Below are positions 12,235 to 25,400 of a stretch of DNA of 64,000 nt, piece by piece. Source of the stretch: Oxyruncus cristatus. Lineage: Eukaryota > Chordata > Aves > Passeriformes > Cotingidae. Positions within the stretch are counted from its first letter, which is position 1, and the number at the start of each line of letters is the position of its first letter. The stretch spans positions 1,365,944-1,429,943 of the forward strand of contig VXAY01001311.1 of assembly GCA_013399855.1 (NCBI GenBank). The letters are read 5' to 3'. Under the pieces are notes generated by a model. It searched no databases, was not told the origin of the DNA, and was given only the letters and a program-made list of their open reading frames with translations. Both the position numbers and the translations under genes were made by a program.

Positions 12235-12240
12235 AATAAA
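12235..12240 (+). terminator. ST8SIA1: Candidate polyadenylation signal AATAAA (distal)
   Basis: A canonical AATAAA hexamer lies about 1.85 kb past the ST8SIA1 stop and is followed by the T-rich 'attttctttcag'. It is a candidate only. Confidence 0.3.
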
Positions 12241-13343
12241 ATTTTCTTTCAGAATATGGATATTCCAAGCGTAAAACAGGCACTGTTTCACAGGATTACA
12301 GGGCAATGCTGAAGGGCAGCATGGAGATTTGGATTAAATAGTGTTCTAGATACTGTTCTGATAACATCTGAATGTACCTCTATAGCCCATGTTATCTTCG
12401 TCCATATTTTTGTTAACAGTACAGTCAATGCACTGGTGGAACATCAATTGATAATTCATTCCCTTTCGTTGTGTTTGTGTTATCTATGATGTGGGTACTT
12501 CGTGAGGAAGGATTTGAAAGTAAAACATTTTCCTTACTGTTTGTTATGGCAGGATTTTACTGAGCTGCCTTTCTTAGAGAAGAAGAGGTGCCTGTATGGT
12601 TTTTCTTGTACACATCAAGTTTTGCACTTTTTAGTGCTTTATAGATGAGATTATCTGTGAGAACAACAGCTGAAATATAGTGTGCTAAAATGGCACTTCA
12701 GCAGGATGTCAGCAGTCCTCAGGGGTGGCAGGGAATGAGTGGAGTAGGGGGGAGCTGCCTCTTTACTGGTCATTTTTTGGTATTTTTTTACCAGTACTTA
12801 GGTATTCAGTTCTGAAACTCTCTGCCAGCTCTCCAACCCTTTGGTAATCCTTTTTTCCATGTCTTGAGAAAATAATTGGATTAGAAGAACAAGGGAAAAA
12901 CATGTATTTTTGTAGGAAAATTCTGTCCAGTGTTTCATAATATCTGGCTTGTTCATGTTGAACCAGTGTCCTGGGTATCTGGAGACGCTGTATTCCCCAG
13001 TTCTGTAAGACTGAATCTGTAGCCTGTGGTCTTTGTGAGTCTCTGTCTGCAGTCCTGATGTTTGCAAGGAGACAGCTTCCTAGAAATTATGGGGACAGGA
13101 GAGACCCAGGCTGTGTGTGATGTGTGACTGCTGTTGGAGAAATTGATAGTTCTGGCTCTGTTCACATGTATGTATAGTGAATATAACTGCATCTTACAAA
13201 GGCAGCCACCTTCGATGAGGAAGTGAAAGGGTTCAAGGGTGTATATTTTTCTGTTACTTCCAGGAAAATGGAAGTTGAGGAAAGAAGAGAAATAAATGCC
13301 CCTTTTGAGAGAGCAGAATCTGTTTTAGCTGGCTGACTTGTCA

Positions 13344-13524
13344 GTCCGTGGAAACACGGGCTAGCAATCAGCCTTTAGCAATCAGCCTTTTGCCCAGCAA
13401 ATAAAAAAGGGTGCAGGACAGCACTGCAAGTCTTTCATGGNGTCCATGGAAACACTGGTTAGCAATGAGCCTTTTGCCCAGCAAATAAAAAAGGATGCAG
13501 GACAGCACTGCAAGTCTTTCATGG
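13344..13524. repeat. Imperfect direct duplication around a single N (assembly join)
   Basis: Copy 1 (13344-13440, 97 bp) and copy 2 (13442-13524, 83 bp) flank one unresolved base at 13441. They differ by five substitutions and by a 14-bp unit ('agcaatcagccttt') that is tandemly doubled in copy 1 only (13363-13376, 13377-13390). A single N between two near-identical copies is what an assembler leaves when overlapping contig or haplotype ends are joined instead of merged. A real tandem duplication cannot be excluded. Confidence 0.85.
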
Positions 13525-16500
13525 CAAGAGCAGTCAAAAAGACAGAACCAAGCAGCTGTGAACATGAGTGGCTGCTACCTGACAGAAATGCTGAAGTAAA
13601 TACGCTCCTTCCATGTCAAGTGTGAGGTTTGTCTTGCCTAAATCTAGGAGGAGGGCAATCCATGTGTAGGATCATTGATGTGAAATATGGCATTGCATGC
13701 AAGAGCTAAAGATGTAGCCACCTTCAAGAGGGAGGTTATGCCATGGAATGGGACCATGCTTCTGCTTAAGGATAGGCACAAGCAAATCCAGGAGGATAAG
13801 GGTTAAGTGTGAACTGTGGCAGTTCACACTCATCTCACAGTCATGGCAAACTTTGGTGAGAGTGATTATATCCATCCACCATATCAATTGATTCCAGTCC
13901 ACTGATGACAGTGTCCTTAATCAAATCTTATTGCTTGTGTTGCTCTATTTTCCTTGAAGTCAATTGAAATCTTAATGTTTATTTTGTTAGTGAAATTCCC
14001 TACTCTAGTGTCTCTGTTCCCACTGTCAGTCCCCGAATTTCTCTGATAGTGTAGCAAAAGCTGCACAAATCTTTGCCAGGTTGAAAGCTACGGCAATCAT
14101 CTTCAATATAAACTAGTTCAGACTGGCCAGATGATTGCTAATGTTCCTAATTATTAGTTTTATCGTAGAGCTGACAAGAGACAGAAGTGCTGGAATCTTT
14201 GCTCCACCTTCATAGGAAGCATTGCCCCACATTTGTAAGTGAAATAAATACCTTTATAAGAGCTGGACATGGAAGATAGTTGGTACTGAAATCCCCCTAG
14301 ACACAGTCTTTTTGGGGCTGTGTATGTTTTTGAGTAAATCAGTTTTTGAACTTGCAACAAAACTATGTAAAACTTTTCCATCTTGATTCTGAAGCCGTTG
14401 GACCTCCTTCTGAAGCAGACAAGCAAAGAGAAACCAGCAAACTAAAACCATAGAGAATATGTGCATGTGTTCATGAGAATAAAAAGATCTGTAATTTTGG
14501 CACAAACCTTGTTATAGTCCTAAGGACTCCTATTCATAAACGTTGTATTTTTGCTGAAGTGAAGGGACCAAGTTTGGGGTGAACCAGCTACTAAAGTCAT
14601 AGGACTCAGCCTTTGTTACAGCTTCAGTTTTATAGAATATAGAAATATTAGCTGGTTTTTTTACTTGACTAGTTTCATCTTTTTGTTAGTTTCCTCAAAG
14701 TGATGTTGTAACATACACTGCAGAGTTAGCACCTCTGTGAGAGCTGAAACTAAGTAAAGCATCTGCTTTTTTAAATTCCATGTCCTGAACTGCAGTAGTT
14801 ATGTAAACCCCTTCCTTTATACATCTTCAAGAAAACTAGCTTAAGATCTGGCTCGCCCTTGCCTGTAATTTTGATTTAGAAGTGAGGACATTGAAGGAAG
14901 TGAATGCTGTCTCACCATTTGCTGCCTGCTTTGACTCTCCTTCAGCTTAACAGGTTAGTAAGTATTGGAAGAAGTCCAGGTTATATGAAGGACAGGCAGT
15001 TCTTGAAGAGTTGGATGATGACAGAAAAAAAAGGAGGATCAAATTAGTGGTGTAAGAAATTGGAGTGTATCAATTCTTTATGAAGATCCTCAGTGCTAAG
15101 CAGCTGTACGACATTTTCATCTGGCAGTGTCTGTGAAAAAAGGGACTCCCTGTAACCTACCGATGGTTTTCTGCAGGATGGCAGCAAAGCAAAATGCAGT
15201 GAGGAGGGGAAGCTGATTAAACAGAAAAGGAAATACAGTGGTACAAAGAATGATGATGAAAGAATCTGTCTTTCCCTTCTTTCCTGCCACTCTCCCTAAA
15301 CACATACATTAAATGGACTAACCAGCGATTATCTTTAGTCACTGTGTTGTTAATGAAATGGTATGGTGGGGTTTCCTTTTGCTGATACTTCCAAGTAAGC
15401 AAAATTCATTGTCCAGAAATGCCTATTCCCCATCTCCATGGCTGTTTGAGGGATGTTTTGAGGGCTGTGACTGTCCTGGTGTGTTGTGACCTCCCTCATG
15501 GGACTTGTTTCTGTTGTCACGTGGTTCCATCAGATTTCCTTCTGGGATCATCTGGCCTTGTATTTTGCCCCAAGACATTATCCTAAAGGATCTCTGCTCT
15601 ATTCTTCCTGATGACCATTCACCTTGGGGATAGAACTGGGATTTTAAAAAAATCAGCCATAAGGTAGCTAATATACTTTGTCATTTGAACCATCTTTTCA
15701 TCTAAAGTGTTGATAAATCCAACAGCACTTAGCTCCAAATGGAAAATACTGCTTCATTTAGGTGTTGGTAATTCCATCACTGGAGAAGAGAAAGAGGATG
15801 GACAAAGGATGCATTTTTCACAGTGGTTGTTGTAAAATAACAGATTTCCTTGAGTTCCCATATTTTATCTCTTGGAATCTATCATATATTTGACTTTTTT
15901 GTAGTTTTTTAACAGAACAATTAGTAAAAGACTTAGTGGTCTCTTTGTTCAGTGTTAGCAGACTCGTTTTCCTGAGTGTAATGCAAATACCCAACAGGAG
16001 GCTTAACCTGTCCTCCCTAACTGATATTTCTTTGGCAGCAATGAGAACTTAAACAGCTACTCGTTCCTCCCTGGTTATTCATTTTCATCAGTTTTTATTA
16101 CAGCAGGTTGAGCCCTAGTGTATTCAGCCTCTTCAGCTTAATGCATATACTTTAAAATGAATCTCACTCTGTCTTCTCAGCTGTTACTGAAGGAAAAAAA
16201 AGAAAAAAGAAGTGTTGCTAATTGAAAATGTTTGGGTGGGTTCTCAACAATCAGGAGAGACAGGCCCCACTGGATTCAGGATTTTTCTGACCATTTTGAG
16301 GTCTCTGCAGGACTGTGAAAATACAACGGCTGTGTCTGTAGGGTTAAGCTGTGCAGAGCAGGGCGGAGCAGAGGCCTGAGCCTTTTCCCTGGTGGTGGGT
16401 TTTTGGTTGTGACCACTCCACTGTGGCCTTGCCCAGGACCCACCGGTGCTGCCCTGACCGGGGCTCAGGACCAGGGGATGGAGTTCAGTGACCAGCTCCC

Positions 16501-18531
16501 GGATAGAGACCAGATCCCAGATAATTACCCATGGCATGTTTAGCCCTCTCCTGCTCCACAGTCAGAAGTGCTGGCCTTACTGGAAACGATGGCAGTTCAT
16601 CCTGTTGGAGACCAGCCTGCTTGTTGAGCTGAAGCACTTTAAATCCCCGGCAAGTCTCAGAAGAGCCTATTAAAACTACATCTTAAATTAATGTATGTGT
16701 ACTCCCTGCTGCTGTGAAGTGGGCCAGCTTTCTGCTGAGCTGAATGTTTATCCTGTTCGGGACCCTCCAAGGCAAGTGAACCTTTAGCACTCAGACCACC
16801 TGGAATATATTGTGTTATTTGGTGTCATCACCTTCCAGTTTAAAACCCCTTCTTTTTTTTCTTTTGGACTGGATTTAACTACTGTGAGTGAATCCAGAGT
16901 GAGTTTATGAAAACAGCACCACCAGTAATTGATCTCTGGGTTTGTGAATAAGCTGGTGTTCAATAAAACCCTCAAGTACCTTTTGGACGGTTCCTGCTGA
17001 TTTCTAATTGTATATTCAATGAATTGTTTTGCTCAGATGGGACCCATAGCAAAGATGAGTTGCATCATTTTCTGTTTATTGGAGGAGAGCAATTACAGAT
17101 GCATAATATATGTTAAGCTAAATTATTAGCAGCAACTTAAGGCATTTACATATTCTGCAGGAAGCTTTGTTATCGTGTGATTATCTTGGTAGTAAAGGAA
17201 AAAATTTCACTGAAAATAAATGCACAGAGGAAAAGCAATTTTGATTATAACAGCATAACCTGGAGTACTGAGACCCAGATCTGAGTCTCTACTCAGAGGT
17301 CTCCAACCAGGATCCCGTTGTCCTGCAGAAGTGCCATAATCACAATTTCTCTTTTTTCTGTGCATGTATTTTTGGAGAAAATGCTTGAACACTTTTTTTT
17401 TTTTAACCCCTACACACTCTGAAAATAAGCACTCCTCCTTCAGGAGCACAAGTTTTCCTTTTGGGTAGCCATAGCATTTAGTATGCAGAGCAAAACCTAC
17501 AGGAGATGTCCAGTTTTCAGGAAGACGCTGTTTTGGAGTAGTCTGGCAGGACTCCTACAGACTCATGAGTTGATTGCTGCCTCTTGAGCTGTAGAGGTCG
17601 AGCAGATGATACAGAGTGTGCTGCACTAACAGTAAAAAAAGGTATTAGAGCTGCAGCTCTGACTGCTTGATGTCTCCGCTATGCCGAGGGGTATTTCTTT
17701 GTTCTGTGAGGGCTCTTCAAGCGTGGATTTTGATCCTGCAGATCATGGGCTGACTAACTTTAAAGGGCTGGACTTTGTACTGAAAATTGCAATGAGCATG
17801 GGAATGCCTGGAAATTATGTCCTTTAGTGTGTTGTTTGGTCACGCTGCATGGTTTGGCCTTTTACAAAGCAGACCTCTGCGTATCCAAAACCCATTTTAT
17901 CTGAGTGTGAGACTTGTATCTATGAGGAGGTCACTGGAAGGTGAATGCCTGATGCTGCATAGAGCAAGGACTTCCAAAAAAACGCTGTGGTTTTATTTAT
18001 ATCAATAATGAAATCCCCATTGAGCCAATATTGGATTAGGTCAGCTTTCAGTGCTCTTGAAACTGCCACTCCATAAGCATTTCTAAGAATTGTTCCATGC
18101 ACAGACAGAAACAGTAGATTTTTTTTGTTGTTCATGCACTTCACCTTGCATTGAAAAGGGAAAGAAGTGTCAATCAGAGATCTTACCCTTTTCAGACGCC
18201 TCTGTAGGCTACCTAAATAATTTATAGGCACATAGTTACATAAACAAAACAGCTGATAGCCTGAAGTTTATAGCTCAAAAGCTGGTAGGTATCTTGAAGA
18301 ATTATTTTCAAATCATTTAGTGGGAAAAAAAATTGCATGAATTTTACATGTGAAGAAGATCCTTTTTTTTTTTTCTTTTGTTCCCCTAAAATGCTGAACA
18401 TTATTTTCTCCTAAAAGAACTGAACAAGCAATGTTAGAGTTGTTGCAAGAGTTTTCCCTGGTTTTCAAGTTGTTCTGCACCTCTATCTTTGTATTCAAGT
18501 CCACACTTCTGCAAAGCTGTCTAAATAAAAA

Positions 18532-18553
18532 GTCTAAATCTGGAGATTTAGAC
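18532..18553. repeat. Perfect inverted repeat, 10-bp arms
   Basis: The arms 'gtctaaatct' and 'agatttagac' are exact reverse complements separated by GG. It may be a chance palindrome; nothing nearby suggests a role. Confidence 0.85.
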
Positions 18554-19190
18554 AACTCCGTGTGATGTCCTTAGATAAAAAAGTAAATGTTACACTCCAA
18601 ATGTAGTTAAAAAAGAAAAAAAAAAAGGAAAAATAAATTTGCGACAGAGGTTCAGATCTTCTGAAGTCTGTTACTGTTTGTGCACTGCCATTTTAGTTGT
18701 GGTGTCCAAAAAACCAGACAAAGATCAGAAAGGAGATAAATACACGAGATGACTCAGTCTTTCTCATAATTGGGACCTACAGTTATTAACAGATGTTCTT
18801 TAAGTTCTTTTGCTTCTCTTTCCCTCAGTTCTTGTTGTACTGGGGTGAAACCTGCATTCCCAAGTTGTTTAAAATTTTCTCTGCACTACAATGAACTTTC
18901 CTCTGGGCTATGAACCTGAAATATTGACAGACATAAACTGCTTCAGGTTTATCAATGCTGAGGGCAAGCAAGTTTCTATGCAACATTTCACATCTTCCTA
19001 GTACTAATTACTGTATTAACTCAGAATTAAAATGAAGGCTTTCCTGTTTCCAGTACCACTTCATTGTATTTCCAGTCTTTCTTCCTGTGGTGATTTCTCT
19101 GTCAGGTGAATGGAGATTGTGTTTAGGTTAGATGTTGTAAGATGTTAGGTAAGAGGCTTGGGAAGTAAAGTGAAAAAAAACCCAAAAAAC

Positions 19191-19425
19191 CAAAAAAACC
19201 AGAAATTTTATAAAATTTGAAAGTTTACCTCTTTTGGACAGTGAAAACAAGCAAATGAACCACCCTTTCTATCTGACTGAATTTATGCTTTTGTGTTAAA
19301 ATCCACCNCAAAAAAACCAGAAATTTTATAAAATTTGAAAGTTTACCTCTTTTGGACAGTGAAAACAAGCAAATGAACCACCCTTTCTATCTGACTGAAT
19401 TTATGCTTTTGTGTTAAAATCCACC
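19191..19425. repeat. Perfect 117-bp direct duplication around a single N (assembly artefact)
   Basis: Bases 19191-19307 and 19309-19425 are identical over all 117 positions I compared, and the only base between them is N at 19308. Each copy begins 'caaaaaaaccagaaatttta' and ends 'aaaatccacc'. Perfect identity with an N at the seam is the signature of two contig ends that overlap but were not collapsed. The true genome probably has one copy. Confidence 0.93.
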
Positions 19426-22400
19426 CACATTGTTAGTAAGTAAATAAGAATATTACCTTCAGGCAACACCTGGAGTGTAGGAAAGTGAAAAGCCATGCAT
19501 TTTTAATGAGAAAAGAAGGTCATCTCCTCTCTGCCCTGCCTTTCAATTTCTAAGCCAATTTCTCTACTCTCTTTTACTGTTCTAACTTGTGTTAAATCAA
19601 TGGAATTGCCTGGATTTTAACCAGTTGTCTGTTCTCAAACCTGAGGGAATTCATCCTATGAAAAGTTTAATTAGTTTAAGCTACTTTTAAGGCAATGCCA
19701 GGTTATGGGACTTAGTCAAAGGTTCCTATTCTCTAAGCTATTGATTTTATGTTTTCCCACAAGTGTAGATCATGAGCAGTTTATGCTATTTGTTGGCTGT
19801 TTTTGTGAGGCAGATATCTTACTGCATTTCAAACTTACGCTGTGCTAAGGTGTCACAGTCGGAAATCAAATCATGATCTGTGTCATGTCCTTGTTTCTGC
19901 AAGTTGGATAAAAGAGATCCATGCTCTGCTCCATCTGTCAAGTGTATAGTATGAGCCAAGAGAAAATGAAAAAAGGATTTTTCTACAGTGTGAAGCCTCA
20001 CCGTTGACTGGCTGTATCTGGGAATTAGATATCCTCAATTTATTATCCTTGATGGATCTGATGCCTGCCAGTGCTTCCACTCATTGTCAAATAATTTTGT
20101 TAGACTTTATTGATGGAATGGTACAATCTTTTCCCTCTGCTTTTTGACTGCAATTCTTCTTTTCTGATAGTGTTTGCAGGGCAGAAATCTTTCTTTATTC
20201 TCTTTTTTTTTAATGACAATTTAGTCTCAGATGTTGGTTTTCTTAAAAGTGTTGATCTTATGCTTTTTTCCTGTGTTATGCGCAGTATCTTCTTTTCAAT
20301 GATATCTCAACAAATTGTCTTCCTCTTAACCATTAAAAGTCTTTAAGAACTGGAAAATGTTCTGGCTTTCTTAAAAGCCAGTCTGGCTGTAAGTGTCTTT
20401 GGGTTTCAGCCTAAATTGCATGCAGTCAAATCTTGAATCTTTGGAATGTCTTAGTGCACTCATAATCAACCAGGCATCAATAAAATAGAAATTAATTTTC
20501 AAAATTGCTTTCAACCCCAGTGAAAAACAGGGGGTCTTTAATAAACCTTTTTCGTAATGGCCTGTAACTACCATGGTGATAAAAAAAATATTTTTCATTT
20601 TCATTTTATGTGTCACGGAAGTTACACAAGCTCAGGCAAGGACATGAACCACTCGAGTAAGTATCAGTCCAGTTGTCCTGTTGGTTTGGGTACATGTAAG
20701 TTTTGACCTTACTATTTTTTATTTTTTCTTTTTTTGCATCTCGGTGAGTGTCTCTCAGTAATAATTTAGGTATTGGATGAGAATCTATGTGTCATGTACA
20801 GGAATTGCTTTTTAAGTAAAGGTTCTGTTCCACTGGAGAGTTTACTGGTAGTTGCATTCTAAATGAAGTAGGGTTTATACTCTTCTGGAGGGAGAACTGT
20901 CTGGATGAGAAAGCAAGGCATTAAAAACCACTGCCTGGATCTCGCCTTGCTTGTGCTGAGTACCTGTGCTGGGGGCAGAGGGCAGCCTCTGGCTCCTGAA
21001 CCTCTTGGGGCTTTGGCAGATGCTCTGGGGCTGTACCTCGTGCTGAGCTGTGGGGCCAGGCTGGCACAGGGCTTTCGGGTAGTCCTTGGGCTTACTCACA
21101 GTCCAGACAAGAGGAGATCCAGCGGGGCGGCAGAAGGGGATACGAGCCCCGGCATGAAATGCACTGTGTGGTCCCTGCCCTCGCTTGGTGGGGGCTGAGC
21201 AGCAGCCACTGCCCTCTGCTTCCTGCTGCCTGCTCCCTCCCCAGGGTGTGGCGTGGGGTGCCTGGTGCCCAGACACAGCCAGCCTTGCTGACCCTGCTGG
21301 GAAGGAGTTTTCAGCCTGAGAAGTAATCTCCTAGCTGGAAACTCATGGAGCGTGGGTATGTCATCCCCTGCCCTGCCTTTCCTGGTCTGGAGCAGCTCAA
21401 CAGCTCAGCTGTGTGCTGGGAGCTCCACTTTGCAGCCTCCTGGTGCCACAGCAAAGCCAAGACGTCAGCTGAGGGATAAGCCAGGAAGCGTCTGGGCACT
21501 CCTGAAAGGCGAAGAAACTTCCAAGTGCAACAGCTACAGCAGTCGAATAGCAACAAGGCTCTTTTTCCTTTGTTGTGGAAGGGAGCACAGCTCAAAGCAT
21601 TTTCGTGCCATGCTTTAGCCACTTCCAGGTCAAGAGCTAGAAGTTTGAATGTGCAGTTTGCTGTAAATTCTGAAGTTTCACCCTGAGCATAGGATAGAAA
21701 TGTCTTCTATTTTTACTTAGAAACCTACATTATTGTTTTTATAAGGTGTGTTGAAGGACAGTTATATATCTAAGTTATCAACTGAAATATTGTAGGGTTA
21801 TTTTCATCTTCTCCAGTTTTGGCAAGCTCATGGTGACTCAGCCATCCTGCCTTTCTGTTTCTTATTCGCAGTGGACACCTGGCTTTAGCCTGTGTTAGTG
21901 TTGGTTCCATCTGACTATTTCTGAAAGTTCAAGAGAAAAGAAAACAAAGACATGAAGGAGATTTAAGGTGCCTCGATGTGATGTTTTTATAGAATGGTAC
22001 ATTGCTCTGATAATGAACTGTGAAATGTAGCATGTGGATGATGATGAATGTAAAAGCCTGCATGTGTTTTTATTTCAATGTCGTGTCCATGACATGGATT
22101 ATTAGTATGAGCTCAGTAGTGTAAAAATACTGAAAAGAGAAAAGAAATGGAAAGAAGATATTTTGAGCAGGTTTTGCAGTGAGCCACATCCTCTTTCAAC
22201 TATTTCCCTTTTCAAAACCAGACTCAGATTTTGGTAACGTGAGCTTTACCGTGAGGATGGTAACACACGAACTGCTCTCTTCCTGAAGTTAAATATACTT
22301 CTTTCCAGCACTGTAAGAGAAAATCTGTTTGCATTTCCAGCAGATCAGACTTCTCCCCAGGCGTGGGCTCACTGGGCTGCCCTGGCTGGGAGATCAGTCA

Positions 22401-25400
22401 GGCTCACTGATGATGCCACACCATATGTTTGCTGCCCACAGAATCCAATAGTCTGTTCCTGCGCCAGGAGATAAGTGACTGTGGTTTGGTACAGTTGGCT
22501 GCTTGCTTATGGCTGGAAGCTGAGGTGCAAGCTAAAATGCTGTGAGCTCCCTTCCATTTCTTGCAGGCACAGCCTCAACTTGAGGAAGTTTTGTGCTTGA
22601 CTGGAACAGAAATGTAGCAGGCAAAGATTTTTCAGAAGTATTAGTTTTGCTTTTACCTCACTGAGGTATTTATGAGAGGTCAGAGATTTCAGGAGGGACC
22701 AACATTAGCTGTTGGAGCTGCAGAGATCTGGAATATCTGCCCAGCCGTAGGGGACCAGGGAACCCACAACTGGTTCATCTCTGGGATTATCCCAACTCCC
22801 TGGTGTTTTGCTTTGGGAACAAAGTAGGTTATTTGAAGGCAGGCGGCCCAGGAAGCATTGCTTTAAGGCTTCAGCTTGCCTCTACCTGTAGTTGCAAGGT
22901 CCCTGCTCTCACCTTCCCTGTCATACCATCTGTACATCTCCGGTCTCCTGCTTTGTAGCTGACCCTGTCTCCAAGCTGGCTATGAGAGGGGACAAGCCTT
23001 CCTCCTGGTGCAGTGCTCAGGCAAGTGATGCTTGAATCAATGGTGATACCAAACCATAAACCTGTGTTTGGAAAGAGCTCAGTGTTTGGATAAAACAAGC
23101 TGACTTGGGATCAGTCTGTGGTTTACAGTAATGCTGGTAATACAAAGTAGTAATACAAAGCCCAAGTAGGACAGGTGCAAGATGTCTCCTATATCTTTAG
23201 GGACTGGGCATAATTGCCATTTTTGCTTTCTCACACAGTATTTGCAAAGGAGCAATGTGATGTGGGATGTCAGTGTTAGCTGGTGAATTCTAGTACTTTT
23301 ATTTGTGCTCCTTCTTCTCTTGCTCAGTTTATTGAAAAATGTGATGGTAATGTGGTAGTTCGATGTCTTGAGGTGATTTTGAAGTAGATAAGAAAATCAT
23401 TATGCCTCTGAGGTTGCGTGATTCCATGGATTTGTCTTACCTCCAGTGACTGGCATGCAGTATTTATTGTACCATTTATGATGTATGTAAGCTTTACAGG
23501 CTGGATGTTGTGTCAAAATGACATGAGCACTTGGGTGAACATCTTCGATCATTGTTATTTTGACATGCTCAGGGGCAAAGGTACTTGTGTGGAGTGTGTA
23601 AAACATCACAAAGTGTGTTGTTGTTCAGAGTCTTGTGATTAGGGCTTCGATCTAATTCACTCTCCAATGTAGCAAATGTTTGCTGTCGGCTAACACTGTT
23701 ACAAGGACTAAGGGTTTATCTTTCTTTGCCCTGCAATAATGTATTTTCTATTATGTCAGTAGAATTTGTTCATTTTCAAGTAGTGTGCAGTGCTCCTTTG
23801 AAGAATGTCTACTTTTCAGGTGGTTTCATGGTGACTGTACCCCAAAATGTCTAGATGTCTCTCAATAGCAAAAATTGCTTTGTTATTGAATGTATTATTT
23901 ATTAACAGTATCTTGTCTTTTTCTAGTCATATTTTACAAAATATGCCACAGTCATCTCATGTGATTTTTTATAAGGAAAGTCTTATTTATAATGTTTGTG
24001 CAAGTGGATGGAAACAAATAACGATTTTATAGTAGACCATGCCTTTTTTCATAGCTGCAGAGTCTTAATGAGCATGATCAGAAGGGACAGGCTCATTGTT
24101 TCATTTAACTTTGATGGGAATTTTCAAAGATAACTATTACGTTATTTATTATTTGGATTTAATTATCTTAACAAATAAATATCTCCATTTTAAGAAATTA
24201 AAATAGTACTTGTGGGGCTTCTTTTTTTTCTCTTTTCCCCGCTCTCAAACTCAGTATGTTCAAACAATCAAGGTAATTTCCTCTGCCTCTTTACGTTTTC
24301 TGTGTAGTCTATTGTCATGTTGAGATCTGCATTCATTGCCCTCATCTGATATTTCTGGTTATTCTACTTATTCAATTCCTTTTCTTTTGTAGCTCAGTGA
24401 CACAAATTTATCTAGTGTTAGTCTGAGAATTAACCTGGGCCTGAATCTGTACCTTTTTCCCTTCCCAGAACAACCCAGAAACACAACTTTGGATACACAG
24501 AGGAATCCCAAAGAAACACAGGCATTTTTTTAAGAGAGGTTCCCATTCTATGCTTCAATCAGCATAGCTGAATCCCATTTGCTTGGACTGGAATGTTCTA
24601 ATGCTCAGTCTAAAACCCACATAAGAGTCCTCGAGTACATTTTCTAAAGCAAATGATGGTTCTAGTATCTGAACATCTGATGGACCTAGCCTAGATGTCT
24701 TTGGATTTTCAAGCTGGATTTTCCAAGTGCAGATTTTTGGTGCACAAGCCTCTTCGAGACAGCTGGAGTTTAACACTGTGTTCCTTTTGAGATTATGAAA
24801 ATTTCCTCTCTCACTTTAAACCTTCCTGCCCCAGCCCCCTTTAAAATCAATGCAGGATATAGAATGAAATAGTCCTCACCATTCCAGGGACAGCTGGAAT
24901 AGGGTTCCTTAGCCTGGTAGGTCCAAAAAAAACAAGCATCTCTCTCTTCATTTTAAGACAAGAATTATCCATAGCAAATATGGTCTCTGCTAAGGAAAAA
25001 GGGGAAGGAGGAAGCTCCTATTCCTTTAGTCATGATGGTTCTTTTTCCAAAACCTGCCATTTGACCCTGCCATGTTCCTACACAATGAGTAAATAAGAGT
25101 TCCTTGTTCTTCTCACTTAATATTTCTTAGTATTCAGAATATACCATCTCCATCTAGGTCACTGCCTGGATTTCTTCCTGTTGCAAGAAGCGACGGATGT
25201 CAATGGGGGCTCAGAAAATGAGAACTCCCTGCCTCTGAGGACTTCTGCCAGGTGAGCTCTCTGTGAGCAGAAGCTTCTGTGCAGGATCTCGCTGGGGGTG
25301 CTTGCTTGTGTGCAATCACATTTGCACATTGGCAATACTACCTTGGAAGGTGGAGAACGTAGGTCAAATCTCCAAGTCCTTGAAGGTACATTTCACTTTG

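Larger units (their letters stand above)
10386..12240 (+). other. ST8SIA1: ST8SIA1 3' untranslated region (end uncertain)
   Basis: Sequence after the TGA is non-coding on the + strand and should form the start of the 3' UTR, because no further exon is needed after the stop. Candidate polyadenylation hexamers AATAAA occur at 11172-11177 and 12235-12240. There are further ones downstream (for example in the N-flanked duplication near 13.4 kb), so the real end could be earlier or later. The stretch holds a (TG)13 run, T-rich blocks at 10860-10920 and A-rich blocks at 12100-12130. Only transcript evidence can place the cleavage site. Confidence 0.5.
12241..19190. other. Intergenic or distal UTR sequence, no gene seen
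   Basis: Apart from the duplication around 13441 this stretch is unique-looking, AT-leaning DNA. Open frames are short (under about 105 codons), lie on both strands and match no family I recognise. A somewhat GC-richer patch spans about 16320-16560. A perfect 22-bp palindrome lies at 18532-18553. Confidence 0.6.

Noticed and set aside
13368..13565. Open frames on both strands crossing the N at 13441
   Set aside because: They cross an assembly join and read duplicated sequence, so the encoded repeats are artefacts.
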